Assembly: GCA_045806665.1 (NCBI GenBank)
Contig: JBJMIW010000464.1
Span: 1 to 5,394 of the forward strand
Direction of reading: 5' to 3'
DNA: 5,394 bases
Source: Actinoallomurus sp045806665
GTDB taxonomy: Bacteria > Actinomycetota > Actinomycetes > Streptosporangiales > Streptosporangiaceae
In this document: piece after piece, positions 1 through 5,394 of the stretch
How positions within the stretch are numbered: position 1 is the stretch's first letter
Layout: every line of letters begins with the position of its first letter
The notes under the pieces: generated by a model
The model's input: only the letters and a program-made list of their open reading frames with translations
Told to the model about the DNA's origin: nothing
Database searches by the model: none
Position numbers and translations under genes: made by a program

Positions 1-222
1 AACGAGTCGCTGTTCATGCGGCCCGGCCAGTGGCTGACCCGCCTCACCGTCTACTTCGACAACCGCGGCGTCGACGGCCTCGTCAACGGCCTCGCCGCGT
101 TCATCGGGGGGACCTCCGGGAGGGTGCGGCGCGTCCAGACCGGCTTCGTCCGCTCGTACGCCTTGTCAATGTTCATCGGCGCGGCGCTGGTCGTCGGCGC
201 CCTGCTCCTGGTGAGGATCTAG
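1..222 (+). CDS. nuoL: NADH-quinone oxidoreductase subunit L, C-terminal part (5' end outside window)
   Basis: This is the last 73 codons of the distal proton-pumping subunit of membrane-bound respiratory complex I, cut by the left window edge; the frame is open from base 1 and ends at TAG 220-222. The visible part holds the motif FDNRGVDGLVNG, a short basic stretch with RRVQTGFVRSYALS, and a final hydrophobic helix (about the last 20 residues) ending LLLVRI. The QTGFVRSYAL element followed by a terminal helix is the familiar end of actinobacterial NuoL. The conserved channel residues lie upstream and cannot be checked. nuoM follows after 40 bases on the same strand, the standard order L-M-N. 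Identity rests on the C-terminal motif and on two unambiguous nuo genes downstream. The first ATG seen, at base 16, is internal and not a real start. Confidence 0.93.
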   Translation, partial: NESLFMRPGQWLTRLTVYFDNRGVDGLVNGLAAFIGGTSGRVRRVQTGFVRSYALSMFIGAALVVGALLLVRI

Positions 223-262
223 TGGTCGCCACGACTTCCCTGCCGCCCTGGAAGGTCGCATC

Positions 263-1798
263 ATGCTGACTGCCCTCATCGCGATTCCCGCCATCGGGGC
301 GCTGCTGGTCGCGCTGCTGCCCAAGGGCCGCGACGTGCTGGCCAAGCAGGCCGCTCTCGTCGTCACGCTCATCGTCGCGGTGCTGTCGATCGTCATGGCG
401 GTGCAGTTCAAGACGGACGGGCCGCGCTTCCAGTTCACCGAGAAGTACTGGTGGATCAAGCAGTTCGGCGTGCACTACTCGGTGGGCGCCGACGGCGTCG
501 CGCTCGTGCTGATCCTGCTGTCGACGATCCTCGTGCCGCTGGTCGTGCTGGCCTCCTGGAACGACGCGGAGCGCTCGGGCGGCGTCGACGCGCCCCCGAA
601 ACGGTCGGTGAAGACCTACTTCGCGTTGCTGCTCAGCCTCGAGGCGATGATGGTCGGCGTCTTCGCGGCGACCGACATCTTCCTCTTCTACGTCTTCTTC
701 GAGGCGATGCTGATCCCGGTGTACTTCATCATCGGGTCCTACGGCGGGCCGCAGCGCTCGTACGCCGCGGTGAAGTTCCTGCTGTACTCGCTGTTCGGCG
801 GCCTGCTGATGCTCGCCGCGGTGATCGGCCTGTACGTCGTCTCCGCCAACGCGGGCCACGGCACGTTCCTGTTCGACGGGCTGCGCACCCTGCACATCGC
901 GCCGACCACGGCCAAGTGGCTGTTCCTCGGCTTCTTCATCGCCTTCGCGATCAAGGCGCCGCTGGTGCCGTTCCACACCTGGCTCCCGGACGCCGCGGGC
1001 CAGGCGCCCGCCGGCGCCGCGGTGCTGCTCGTCGGCGTGCTCGACAAGGTCGGCACGTACGGGATGCTGCGGTTTTGCCTGGAGCTGTTCCCCGGCGCGT
1101 CGAAGTGGGCCACGCCGGTCGTGATCGCCCTGTCGGTGATCGGCATCGTGTACGGCGCGGTCCTCGCGATCGGCCAGGTCGACATCAAGCGCCTGATCGC
1201 CTACACGTCGATCTCCCACTTCGGCTTCATCACGCTGGGCATCTTCGCGATGACCTCGCAGGGGCAGAGCGGCGCGACGCTGTACATGGTTAACCACGGG
1301 TTCTCGACCGGTGCGCTGTTCCTGCTCGCCGGGTTCATGATCGCCCGTCGTGGGTCGGCGCGGATCGACGCGTACGGCGGCGTGCAGAAGGTCGCGCCGC
1401 TGCTGGCCGGCACCTTCCTCGTCACGGGCCTGTCCGGCCTGTCGCTGCCGGGTCTGTCGAGCTTCGTCTCGGAGTTCATGGTCCTGGTCGGCACGTTCAC
1501 CCGCTACAAGGTGCCCGCGGTCATCGCGACGGTCGGCATCATTCTCGCCACGATCTACATCCTGTGGATGTACCAGCGGACGATGAACGGCCCGACCGCC
1601 GAGGCGGTCAAGGGCATGAGCGACCTGTCCAAGCGCGAGCTGGTCGTCGTGGCGCCGATCATCGCGATCATCGTCGCGCTCGGCTTCTACCCGAAGCCGG
1701 TGCTGGACGTCATCAACCCGTCGGTCAAGCAGACGCTCGTCCAGGTCCACCAGCAGGACCCGAAGCCGACGATCGCCGAGAAGGGAAGCCACCAGTGA
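263..1798 (+). CDS. nuoM: NADH-quinone oxidoreductase subunit M (complex I antiporter-like subunit)
   Basis: A 511-residue polytopic inner-membrane protein, the usual length for NuoM, one of three Mrp-antiporter-like subunits that move protons when complex I passes electrons from NADH to quinone. The antiporter domain spans roughly residues 135-420. The channel residues of the family are all present: Glu147 in FYVFFEAMLIPVYF (E. coli Glu144), Lys231 in FAIKAPLVPFHTWLPDA (Lys234), Lys262 in GVLDKVGTYG (Lys265) and Glu404 in SFVSEFMVLVG (Glu407); the E. coli numbers are from memory of the family. GQVDIKRLIAYTSISHFGF is another classic NuoM segment. The ATG at 263 has a good ribosome site, GGAAGG at 250-255, seven bases upstream. 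The polar tail of about 20 residues (ending EKGSHQ) should be soluble. The gene sits between nuoL (40-base gap) and nuoN (4-base overlap). Nothing suggests damage. Confidence 0.98.
   Translation: MLTALIAIPAIGALLVALLPKGRDVLAKQAALVVTLIVAVLSIVMAVQFKTDGPRFQFTEKYWWIKQFGVHYSVGADGVALVLILLSTILVPLVVLASWNDAERSGGVDAPPKRSVKTYFALLLSLEAMMVGVFAATDIFLFYVFFEAMLIPVYFIIGSYGGPQRSYAAVKFLLYSLFGGLLMLAAVIGLYVVSANAGHGTFLFDGLRTLHIAPTTAKWLFLGFFIAFAIKAPLVPFHTWLPDAAGQAPAGAAVLLVGVLDKVGTYGMLRFCLELFPGASKWATPVVIALSVIGIVYGAVLAIGQVDIKRLIAYTSISHFGFITLGIFAMTSQGQSGATLYMVNHGFSTGALFLLAGFMIARRGSARIDAYGGVQKVAPLLAGTFLVTGLSGLSLPGLSSFVSEFMVLVGTFTRYKVPAVIATVGIILATIYILWMYQRTMNGPTAEAVKGMSDLSKRELVVVAPIIAIIVALGFYPKPVLDVINPSVKQTLVQVHQQDPKPTIAEKGSHQ
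1781..1786 (+). promoter_or_regulatory. Ribosome binding site for nuoN inside the nuoM 3' end
   Basis: AAGGGA, preceded by GAG, lies eight bases before the GTG at 1795. It supports that GTG as the nuoN start, even though the same frame is open much further upstream through nuoM. The site sits within nuoM codons, so ribosomes finishing nuoM pass over it, which fits translational coupling. Confidence 0.7.
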
Positions 1799-3357
1799 CA
1801 CCCGTGGTCGTCGCGGCAGGGGACATTCCAGCTCCTCACCTCGAATACGGGCGGCTCGCCCCGATCCTGATCGTGCTCGGGGCGGCGGCCGTCGGCGTGC
1901 TCGTCGAGGCCCTCGCGCCCCGCAGCCAGCGGTACGGGCTGCAGGTGCTGGTCTCGGCGGTCGGCCTGGTCGCGGCGTTCGCCTGGACGATCGCGCTCGG
2001 CCTGGGCGACCAGCCGCACCACGTCGCGGCGATGGGCGCTGTCGGCGTCGACGGGCCGACCCTGTTCATCCAGGGCACGATCCTCGTCCTCGCCCTGATG
2101 TCCATGCTGCTGATCGCCGAGCGGACCCACGAGGACAGCCCGTTCACCGCGCAGGCCTCCACCGTGCCCGGTAGCTCCGAGGAGCGCGAGAGCCTCGTCG
2201 CGGGCCTCGTCCAGACCGAGGTCTTCCCGCTCGTGTTGTTCGCGGTCGGCGGGATGCTGATCTTCCCGGCGGCCAACGACCTGCTGACGATGTTCGTCGC
2301 CCTGGAAGTCATGTCGCTGCCGCTGTACCTCCTGTGCGGTCTGGCGCGGCGCCGCCGCCTGCTCTCGCAGGAGGCCGCGGTCAAGTACTTCCTGCTCGGC
2401 TCGTTCTCCTCGGCGTTCTTCCTCTACGGCACCGCGCTGCTGTACGGCTTCGCCGGCTCGGTCCGGCTGTCGGACATCGCGGCGGCGATCAGCAAGCAGA
2501 GCGGCGCCGAGCCGCTGCTGCTCGCGGGCGTCGCACTGCTCGCGGTCGGCCTGCTGTTCAAGGTCGGTGCCGCGCCGTTCCAGGCGTGGAAGCCGGACGT
2601 GTACCAGGGCGCCCCGACGGCGATCACCGCGCTGATGGCCTCCTGCACCGTGGTCGCCGCGGTCGGCGGTGTCCTGCGGGTCTTCTACGTGGGCCTGGAG
2701 ACGCTGCGCTGGGACTGGCGCCCGATGATGTGGGGCGTCGCGATCCTGACCATGCTGGTCGGCGCGATCGTCGCGATCACGCAGACCGACGTGAAGCGCA
2801 TGCTGGCCTACTCCTCGATCGCGCACGGCGGTTTCCTGCTCACCGGCGTCATCGCGACCAGCAAGGCGGGCCTGTCCAGCACGCTGTTCTACCTGGCGGC
2901 GTACGGCTTCACGACCGTCGGCGCGTTCGCGGTCATCACGATGGTCCGGGACGCCGGAGGCGAGGCCGGGCATCTGTCCCGCTGGGCGGGGCTGGGCAAG
3001 CGCCAGCCGCTCGTCGCCGGAACGTTCGCGTTCTTCCTGCTGGCCTTCGCGGGTATCCCGCTGACCAGCGGGTTCACCGGAAAGTTCGCGGTCTTCCAGG
3101 CCGCGGTCGCTGGTGGCGCGCTGCCGCTCGTGATCGTCGGTGTGGTGTCCTCGGCGATCGCCGCGTTCTTCTACGTCCGCGTCATCGTGCTGATGTTCTT
3201 CAGCGAGCCGCTGGCGGACGGCCCGACCGTGGCGTTCAGCCCGACGACCGCGGCGGCGGTCGCCGTTGGTGCGTTCGTTACCCTGGTCCTCGGTGTGATT
3301 CCCGGCCCGGCGCTGCATCTGGCGCAGTCGGCCGCAAATCAGCTGTTCGTCCGCTGA
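1795..3357 (+). CDS. nuoN: NADH-quinone oxidoreductase subunit N (complex I antiporter-like subunit)
   Basis: A 520-residue polytopic membrane subunit, the antiporter-like pump nearest the quinone arm among L, M and N. I start it at GTG 1795, which overlaps the nuoM stop as GTGA and has AAGGGA eight bases upstream; the reading frame upstream of it is a shadow of nuoM. Family marks are Glu171 in FVALEVMSLPLYLLCGL, Lys256 in LLFKVGAAPF, the loop PDVYQGAPT, QTDVKRMLAYSSIAHGGF, and Lys430 in GIPLTSGFTGKFAVF (matching the helix-12 lysine of E. coli NuoN). A charged loop at about residues 108-140, before the helix with Glu171, is typical of actinobacterial NuoN. Oddities: the helix-8 lysine (E. coli Lys247) is Val286 here, the usual His after PF is Gln263, and a new Lys266 stands in AWKPDVYQ. 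The frame is otherwise intact, so the gene is probably functional. The synthase gene follows after 16 bases. Confidence 0.97.
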   Translation: MTPVVVAAGDIPAPHLEYGRLAPILIVLGAAAVGVLVEALAPRSQRYGLQVLVSAVGLVAAFAWTIALGLGDQPHHVAAMGAVGVDGPTLFIQGTILVLALMSMLLIAERTHEDSPFTAQASTVPGSSEERESLVAGLVQTEVFPLVLFAVGGMLIFPAANDLLTMFVALEVMSLPLYLLCGLARRRRLLSQEAAVKYFLLGSFSSAFFLYGTALLYGFAGSVRLSDIAAAISKQSGAEPLLLAGVALLAVGLLFKVGAAPFQAWKPDVYQGAPTAITALMASCTVVAAVGGVLRVFYVGLETLRWDWRPMMWGVAILTMLVGAIVAITQTDVKRMLAYSSIAHGGFLLTGVIATSKAGLSSTLFYLAAYGFTTVGAFAVITMVRDAGGEAGHLSRWAGLGKRQPLVAGTFAFFLLAFAGIPLTSGFTGKFAVFQAAVAGGALPLVIVGVVSSAIAAFFYVRVIVLMFFSEPLADGPTVAFSPTTAAAVAVGAFVTLVLGVIPGPALHLAQSAANQLFVR

Positions 3358-3373
3358 AACTGGGGAGAAGTCT

Positions 3374-4369
3374 GTGAGTAGTGCCCTTCTGGGCCTTCCG
3401 GCCGTCGATGACACACTCGCAGCAGACGTCCAGGAGAGACTGGCCGAGGTCGAGGAGGCGCTGCGGGACGCGGTGCGGAGCGACTACGCGCTCATCACCG
3501 ACGCCTCGCGGCACCTCACCGACGCGGGCGGCAAGCGGTTCCGGCCGATGCTGGTGCTGCTCGCCGCGCAGTTCGGCGACCCGGCCGCGCCGGGGGTCGT
3601 CCCGGGTGCGGTGGTGGTCGAGCTCACCCACCTGGCGACGCTCTACCACGACGACGTGATGGACGAGGCCGTGATGCGCCGCGGGCAGGTCTCGGCCAAC
3701 TCCCGGTGGAACAACACGATCGCCATCCTCACCGGCGACTACCTGTTCGCCCGCGCGTCGGACCTGCTGGCCGACCTCGGTCCGGAGGCGGTCCGGATCC
3801 AGGCCCGGACGTTCGCGCGCCTGGTGCAGGGCCAGATCCAGGAGACCGTTGGTCCCGCAGACGGTGCCGACCCGCTGGAGCACTACATCGAGGTGGTCGA
3901 GGGAAAGACCGGGTCGCTGATCGCCGCGTCCGGCCGCCTCGGCGCGCTGCTCGCAGGTGCCGCGCCCGAGGTCGTGGAGACGCTCACGTCGGCCTGCGAG
4001 AAGATCGGCGTCGCGTTCCAGCTGTCCGACGACATCCTCGACATCGCCTCGGAGTCGGATGAGTCCGGCAAGACGCCGGGCACCGACCTGCGCGAGGGCG
4101 TCCGTACGCTGCCGGTCCTGCACGTGCTGCGCTCGGCCGCGGACGAGGACACCCGCCTGTGCGAGCTCCTCGACTCCGACCTCACCGACGACACGCGGCA
4201 CGCCGAGGCGCTCGGCCTGCTGCGCGCGCACCCGGCGATGGAGGGCGCCCGCGCCGACCTGCGCCGGTGGGTCGACGAGGCCCGGGCCGAGCTGCTGACC
4301 CTGCCCGACGTGCCCGCGCGGGCGGCCTTCCTCGCCCTCTGCGACTTCGTCCTGACGCGCACCAGCTAG
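3374..4369 (+). CDS. Long-chain all-trans polyprenyl diphosphate synthase (likely menaquinone side chain)
   Basis: A 331-residue soluble class I isoprenyl diphosphate synthase that adds isopentenyl diphosphate units to an allylic primer. All family motifs are present: GKRFRP at residues 53-58, the first Asp-rich motif DDVMD at 93-97 followed by RRG at 102-104, GKT at 177-179, and the second Asp-rich motif QLSDDILD with aspartates at 219, 220 and 223. The residue five places before the first aspartate is Ala88 and the one at minus four is Thr89, so no bulky aromatic closes the product pocket. By the known chain-length rule this favours a long product (about C30-C50), as in heptaprenyl to decaprenyl synthases. 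Start: GTG 3374 with GGGAG at 3363-3367 six bases upstream. It lies 16 bases after nuoN and is probably in the same operon, which suits a role in menaquinone tail synthesis. A carotenoid or other terpenoid role is less likely. The TAG stop overlaps the stop of the opposing gene. Confidence 0.92.
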   Translation: MSSALLGLPAVDDTLAADVQERLAEVEEALRDAVRSDYALITDASRHLTDAGGKRFRPMLVLLAAQFGDPAAPGVVPGAVVVELTHLATLYHDDVMDEAVMRRGQVSANSRWNNTIAILTGDYLFARASDLLADLGPEAVRIQARTFARLVQGQIQETVGPADGADPLEHYIEVVEGKTGSLIAASGRLGALLAGAAPEVVETLTSACEKIGVAFQLSDDILDIASESDESGKTPGTDLREGVRTLPVLHVLRSAADEDTRLCELLDSDLTDDTRHAEALGLLRAHPAMEGARADLRRWVDEARAELLTLPDVPARAAFLALCDFVLTRTS

Positions 4370-4917
4370 TGGTTCCGGCGGCGTACGACCAGCAGGCCGG
4401 CGCCGCCGAGCACCAGCAGCGCCGCTATGGCCCCGCCGATCGCCAGGAGCAGCGTCTTGGACCCGCTGTGGCTCTGCGAGGCCGCAGGCGTGGCGCTGAG
4501 GCTCGCGGGCGGCCGCGGGGACGTGCTCTTCGGCGGCAGTACCGACGACGGCATACCGGTCGGCCCGGGCTTCCCGTCCTTGGCCACCACGACTACCTCG
4601 CCGCGGACCGTACTGCCGTCTCCGCAGGACGCGACGATGGCGTACGGGCCGGGCCGCAGGTTCTTCTTGAGCTTCGGGTCGCCCTCGCCGGTGTCGGCCT
4701 TGCCGTACAGCGTGACGTCATGGGCGAACGCCGCCGACTTGGCGATGTGGGGCGTCGGCCCGACGCTGCAGCCGGGCACGGAGATGTGGATCCGCTGCCC
4801 GGGACGCGGTGAGTGCGGCGATATCGAGATGCCGTCCGCGGCGGCGGGCGCGGCGCCCAGACCGGTGGCCACGACGGCCGTGACGGCGGCCGTGACGGCC
4901 TTACGCGCTGGTCGCAC
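4366..4917 (-). CDS. Secreted protein anchored by a C-terminal membrane helix, function unknown
   Basis: I do not recognise a specific family. The 183-residue product has a clear signal peptide (basic MRPARK, hydrophobic core, likely cut after APAAA near residue 27), an extracellular domain of about residues 28-112, a Pro/Ser/Thr/Ala-rich linker at about 113-153, one hydrophobic helix at about 155-178, and a short basic end RRRNH. The extracellular part starts SPHSPRPGQRIHISVPGC and has RPGPYAIVASC later; this PG...C / PGxY..xxC pattern with Cys50 and Cys98 suggests a small beta-sandwich closed by one disulfide, which is inference. The layout predicts a single-pass protein with the domain outside. 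There is no LPXTG; LPPKS at 127-131 is followed by the linker rather than the helix, so a sortase signal is unlikely. GTG 4917 has a strong AGGAGG five bases upstream. Its stop overlaps that of the synthase, and its start faces the protease-like gene. Confidence 0.85.
   Translation of the reverse strand: MRPARKAVTAAVTAVVATGLGAAPAAADGISISPHSPRPGQRIHISVPGCSVGPTPHIAKSAAFAHDVTLYGKADTGEGDPKLKKNLRPGPYAIVASCGDGSTVRGEVVVVAKDGKPGPTGMPSSVLPPKSTSPRPPASLSATPAASQSHSGSKTLLLAIGGAIAALLVLGGAGLLVVRRRNH
4376..4408. terminator. GC-rich hairpin just past the convergent stop codons (possible terminator)
   Basis: An 8-base perfect inverted repeat, CGGCGGCG at 4376-4383 and CGCCGCCG at 4401-4408, encloses a 17-base loop. 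It begins seven bases after the synthase stop and lies within the last codons of the opposing gene. There is no T-tract on either strand, so it is not a classic intrinsic terminator. High-GC actinomycetes are thought to use some hairpins lacking a T-tract. It could equally be chance in GC-rich code for the membrane-helix end and arginine tail. Confidence 0.25.
4876..4899. repeat. Perfect 12-base tandem duplication in the signal-peptide code
   Basis: GGCCGTGACGGC occurs twice head to tail at 4876-4887 and 4888-4899. On the minus strand it codes part of the hydrophobic core of the signal peptide, giving the repeat AVTA-AVTA at residues 7-14. A gain or loss of one unit would keep the frame and change the core by four residues. 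Confidence 0.7.
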
Positions 4918-5085
4918 TGCTTCCTCCTCGGAGCCTCGCGGGCTCTCACACCCATGTCCGGTCTCGGCCAGGTCGACTACGGGACATGCAAGCTAACTGC
5001 ATACGTTGATCAATCGCGGAAACGTTAGGGCTACGCTAGTGATTTGCTCTGCTGGAGTTAATGCGTATCAAAGACGGGGTAGCTG
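4918..5085. promoter_or_regulatory. Divergent intergenic control region
   Basis: These 168 bases separate two divergent starts and should hold promoters for both. The part from about 4984 to 5075 is clearly less GC-rich than the rest of the window. Rightward candidates: TTGATC at 5006-5011 with TACGCT at 5032-5037, but the 20-base spacing is too long for a standard sigma-70 promoter; or TTGCTC at 5044-5049 with TATCAA at 5066-5071 (16 bases), which would leave only a very short leader. GGAAAC at 5018-5023 resembles an ECF sigma -35, but I see no convincing -10 for it. Possible operator elements are the palindrome TTGATCAA at 5006-5013, ACGTT/AACGT arms at 5003-5007 and 5021-5025, and ATGCA/TGCAT arms at 4986-4990 and 4998-5002. 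No clear leftward promoter was found. The region itself is convincing; the individual elements are weak. Confidence 0.5.
4923..4928 (-). promoter_or_regulatory. Strong ribosome binding site for the anchored secreted protein
   Basis: The minus strand reads AGGAGG here, five bases before the GTG at 4917-4915, in the context GAGGAGGAAGCA. This near-consensus site fixes the start and is good support that this strand, rather than the overlapping plus-strand frames, is coding. Confidence 0.8.
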
Positions 5086-5394
5086 GTGCGGCCGACGAAA
5101 ATCCTCCCGATTGTCCTGATTCCTGCAACCGTGGTCGGTCTCGCGGGACCGGCCGTGGCCAGACCCGCTGGTGGGCACGGTACTCCGGTCAGCATCCAGG
5201 CGGACGATCCCTACGGTCTCGCCGATCCTGCCACGCTGGCCTACTGGACGCCCAAGCGCATGGCCGCGGCCACCCCGCTCGACGCCCGTCCCACCACGGC
5301 GCCTCCAAGCGGCAAGATGGGCGTGGCGTCCAGCCGGCCGACCGCGGCCACCTGGACGGGCAGCCCGGTCGTCGGGGCGCTGTTCCTGAGCAAC
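5086..5394 (+). CDS. N-terminal part of a secreted trypsin/V8-like serine protease (runs off window)
   Basis: The frame is open from GTG 5086 to the window edge, giving 103 residues. An in-frame TAG at 5080-5082 rules out a longer start except CTG 5083. ACGGGG at 5073-5078 is a weak ribosome site seven bases upstream. The product starts VRPTKILPIVLIP (first residue read as Met), a signal peptide with a likely cut after PAVA near residue 25. A polar, Pro/Ala/Thr-rich stretch of about residues 26-90 follows (LAYWTPKRMAAATPLD is its most distinctive part), then WTGSPVVGALFLSN at the edge. A propeptide ending in a VGALF-like strand just before a catalytic domain is typical of secreted actinobacterial trypsin- or glutamyl-endopeptidase-like proteases. 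This is recognition from the prodomain only: the His-Asp-Ser triad would lie outside the window. It diverges from the anchored secreted protein gene 168 bases away. Confidence 0.65.
   Translation, partial: MRPTKILPIVLIPATVVGLAGPAVARPAGGHGTPVSIQADDPYGLADPATLAYWTPKRMAAATPLDARPTTAPPSGKMGVASSRPTAATWTGSPVVGALFLSN

Noticed and set aside
222..232. Small dyad GTGG-TCG-CCAC between nuoL and nuoM
   Set aside because: A four-base stem with a three-base loop is too weak and too likely by chance to call a regulatory hairpin.
222..269. GTG at 222 overlapping the nuoL stop (TAGTG) as a possible coupled start for nuoM or a small peptide
   Set aside because: It is out of frame with nuoM and ends after 15 codons at TGA 267-269; ATG 263 has its own good ribosome site.
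1564..1794. Upstream extension of the nuoN frame into nuoM
   Set aside because: The 77 extra residues are Arg/Asp/Gly-rich noise, while GTG 1795 has a ribosome site, the standard overlap and a normal N-terminus for the family.
173..1801. Long open frame (542 codons) on the minus strand opposite nuoM
   Set aside because: Its product is an Arg/Asp/His/Gln-rich low-complexity chain, the usual mirror of GC-rich codons with G or C in third position; nuoM on the other strand has every expected motif.
1687..3414. Long open frame (575 codons) on the minus strand opposite nuoN
   Set aside because: Same kind of charged, repetitive shadow product, with no ribosome site or domain, against an unambiguous nuoN.
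4494..4560. LPPKS in the secreted protein as a sortase sorting signal
   Set aside because: It does not fit LPXTG, and a linker of over 20 residues separates it from the membrane helix, unlike real sorting signals.
4427..4996. Plus-strand open frame opposite the secreted-protein gene
   Set aside because: The minus strand has a complete signal peptide, linker, membrane helix and AGGAGG site; the plus-strand product shows no such organisation.
5061..5394. ATG-started open frame overlapping the protease-like gene, with GGAG at 5054-5057
   Set aside because: It stays open to the window edge, but the product is Arg/His/Gly-rich shadow sequence and the GGAG lies only three bases from the ATG; the GTG 5086 frame has a signal peptide and prodomain.

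Overview
The window looks like chromosomal DNA of a high-GC Gram-positive bacterium (Actinomycetota). The GC content is very high, third codon positions are almost all G or C, and four of the five gene starts that can be seen are GTG. The NuoM and NuoN proteins carry wording typical of actinobacterial complex I, such as GVLDKVGTYG in NuoM and the long charged loop before the first channel glutamate of NuoN. An actinomycete of the Streptosporangiales type is a reasonable guess, but this is inference from remembered family sequences, not a search.

Layout: bases 1-222 are the last 73 codons of nuoL; nuoM is at 263-1798; nuoN is at 1795-3357, with its GTG start inside the nuoM stop (GTGA); a long-chain trans-polyprenyl diphosphate synthase is at 3374-4369, only 16 bases after nuoN. 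All four read rightward and probably form the end of the nuo operon. On the opposite strand, 4917-4366, lies a gene for a secreted protein held in the membrane by a C-terminal helix; its stop codon overlaps that of the synthase in the tetranucleotide CTAG. From 5086 to the window edge, reading rightward and divergent from that gene, is the start of a secreted protease-like protein. The two divergent genes share a relatively AT-rich 168-base control region. No stretch over 300 bases lacks a gene.

How they work together: NuoL, NuoM and NuoN are the three antiporter-like proton-pumping membrane subunits of NADH:quinone oxidoreductase. The synthase most likely makes the isoprenoid tail of menaquinone, the electron acceptor of that complex, so the operon joins a quinone reductase with a step in making its quinone. 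The two exported proteins at the right are a separate unit with no visible link to respiration.

The window is mostly core metabolism and I see no new defence or mobile system. The best leads are an unusual NuoN that lacks the usual lysine of helix 8 and the helix 7 histidine, the overlapping convergent stop codons with a hairpin just beyond, and the unrecognised membrane-anchored secreted protein facing the protease-like gene.
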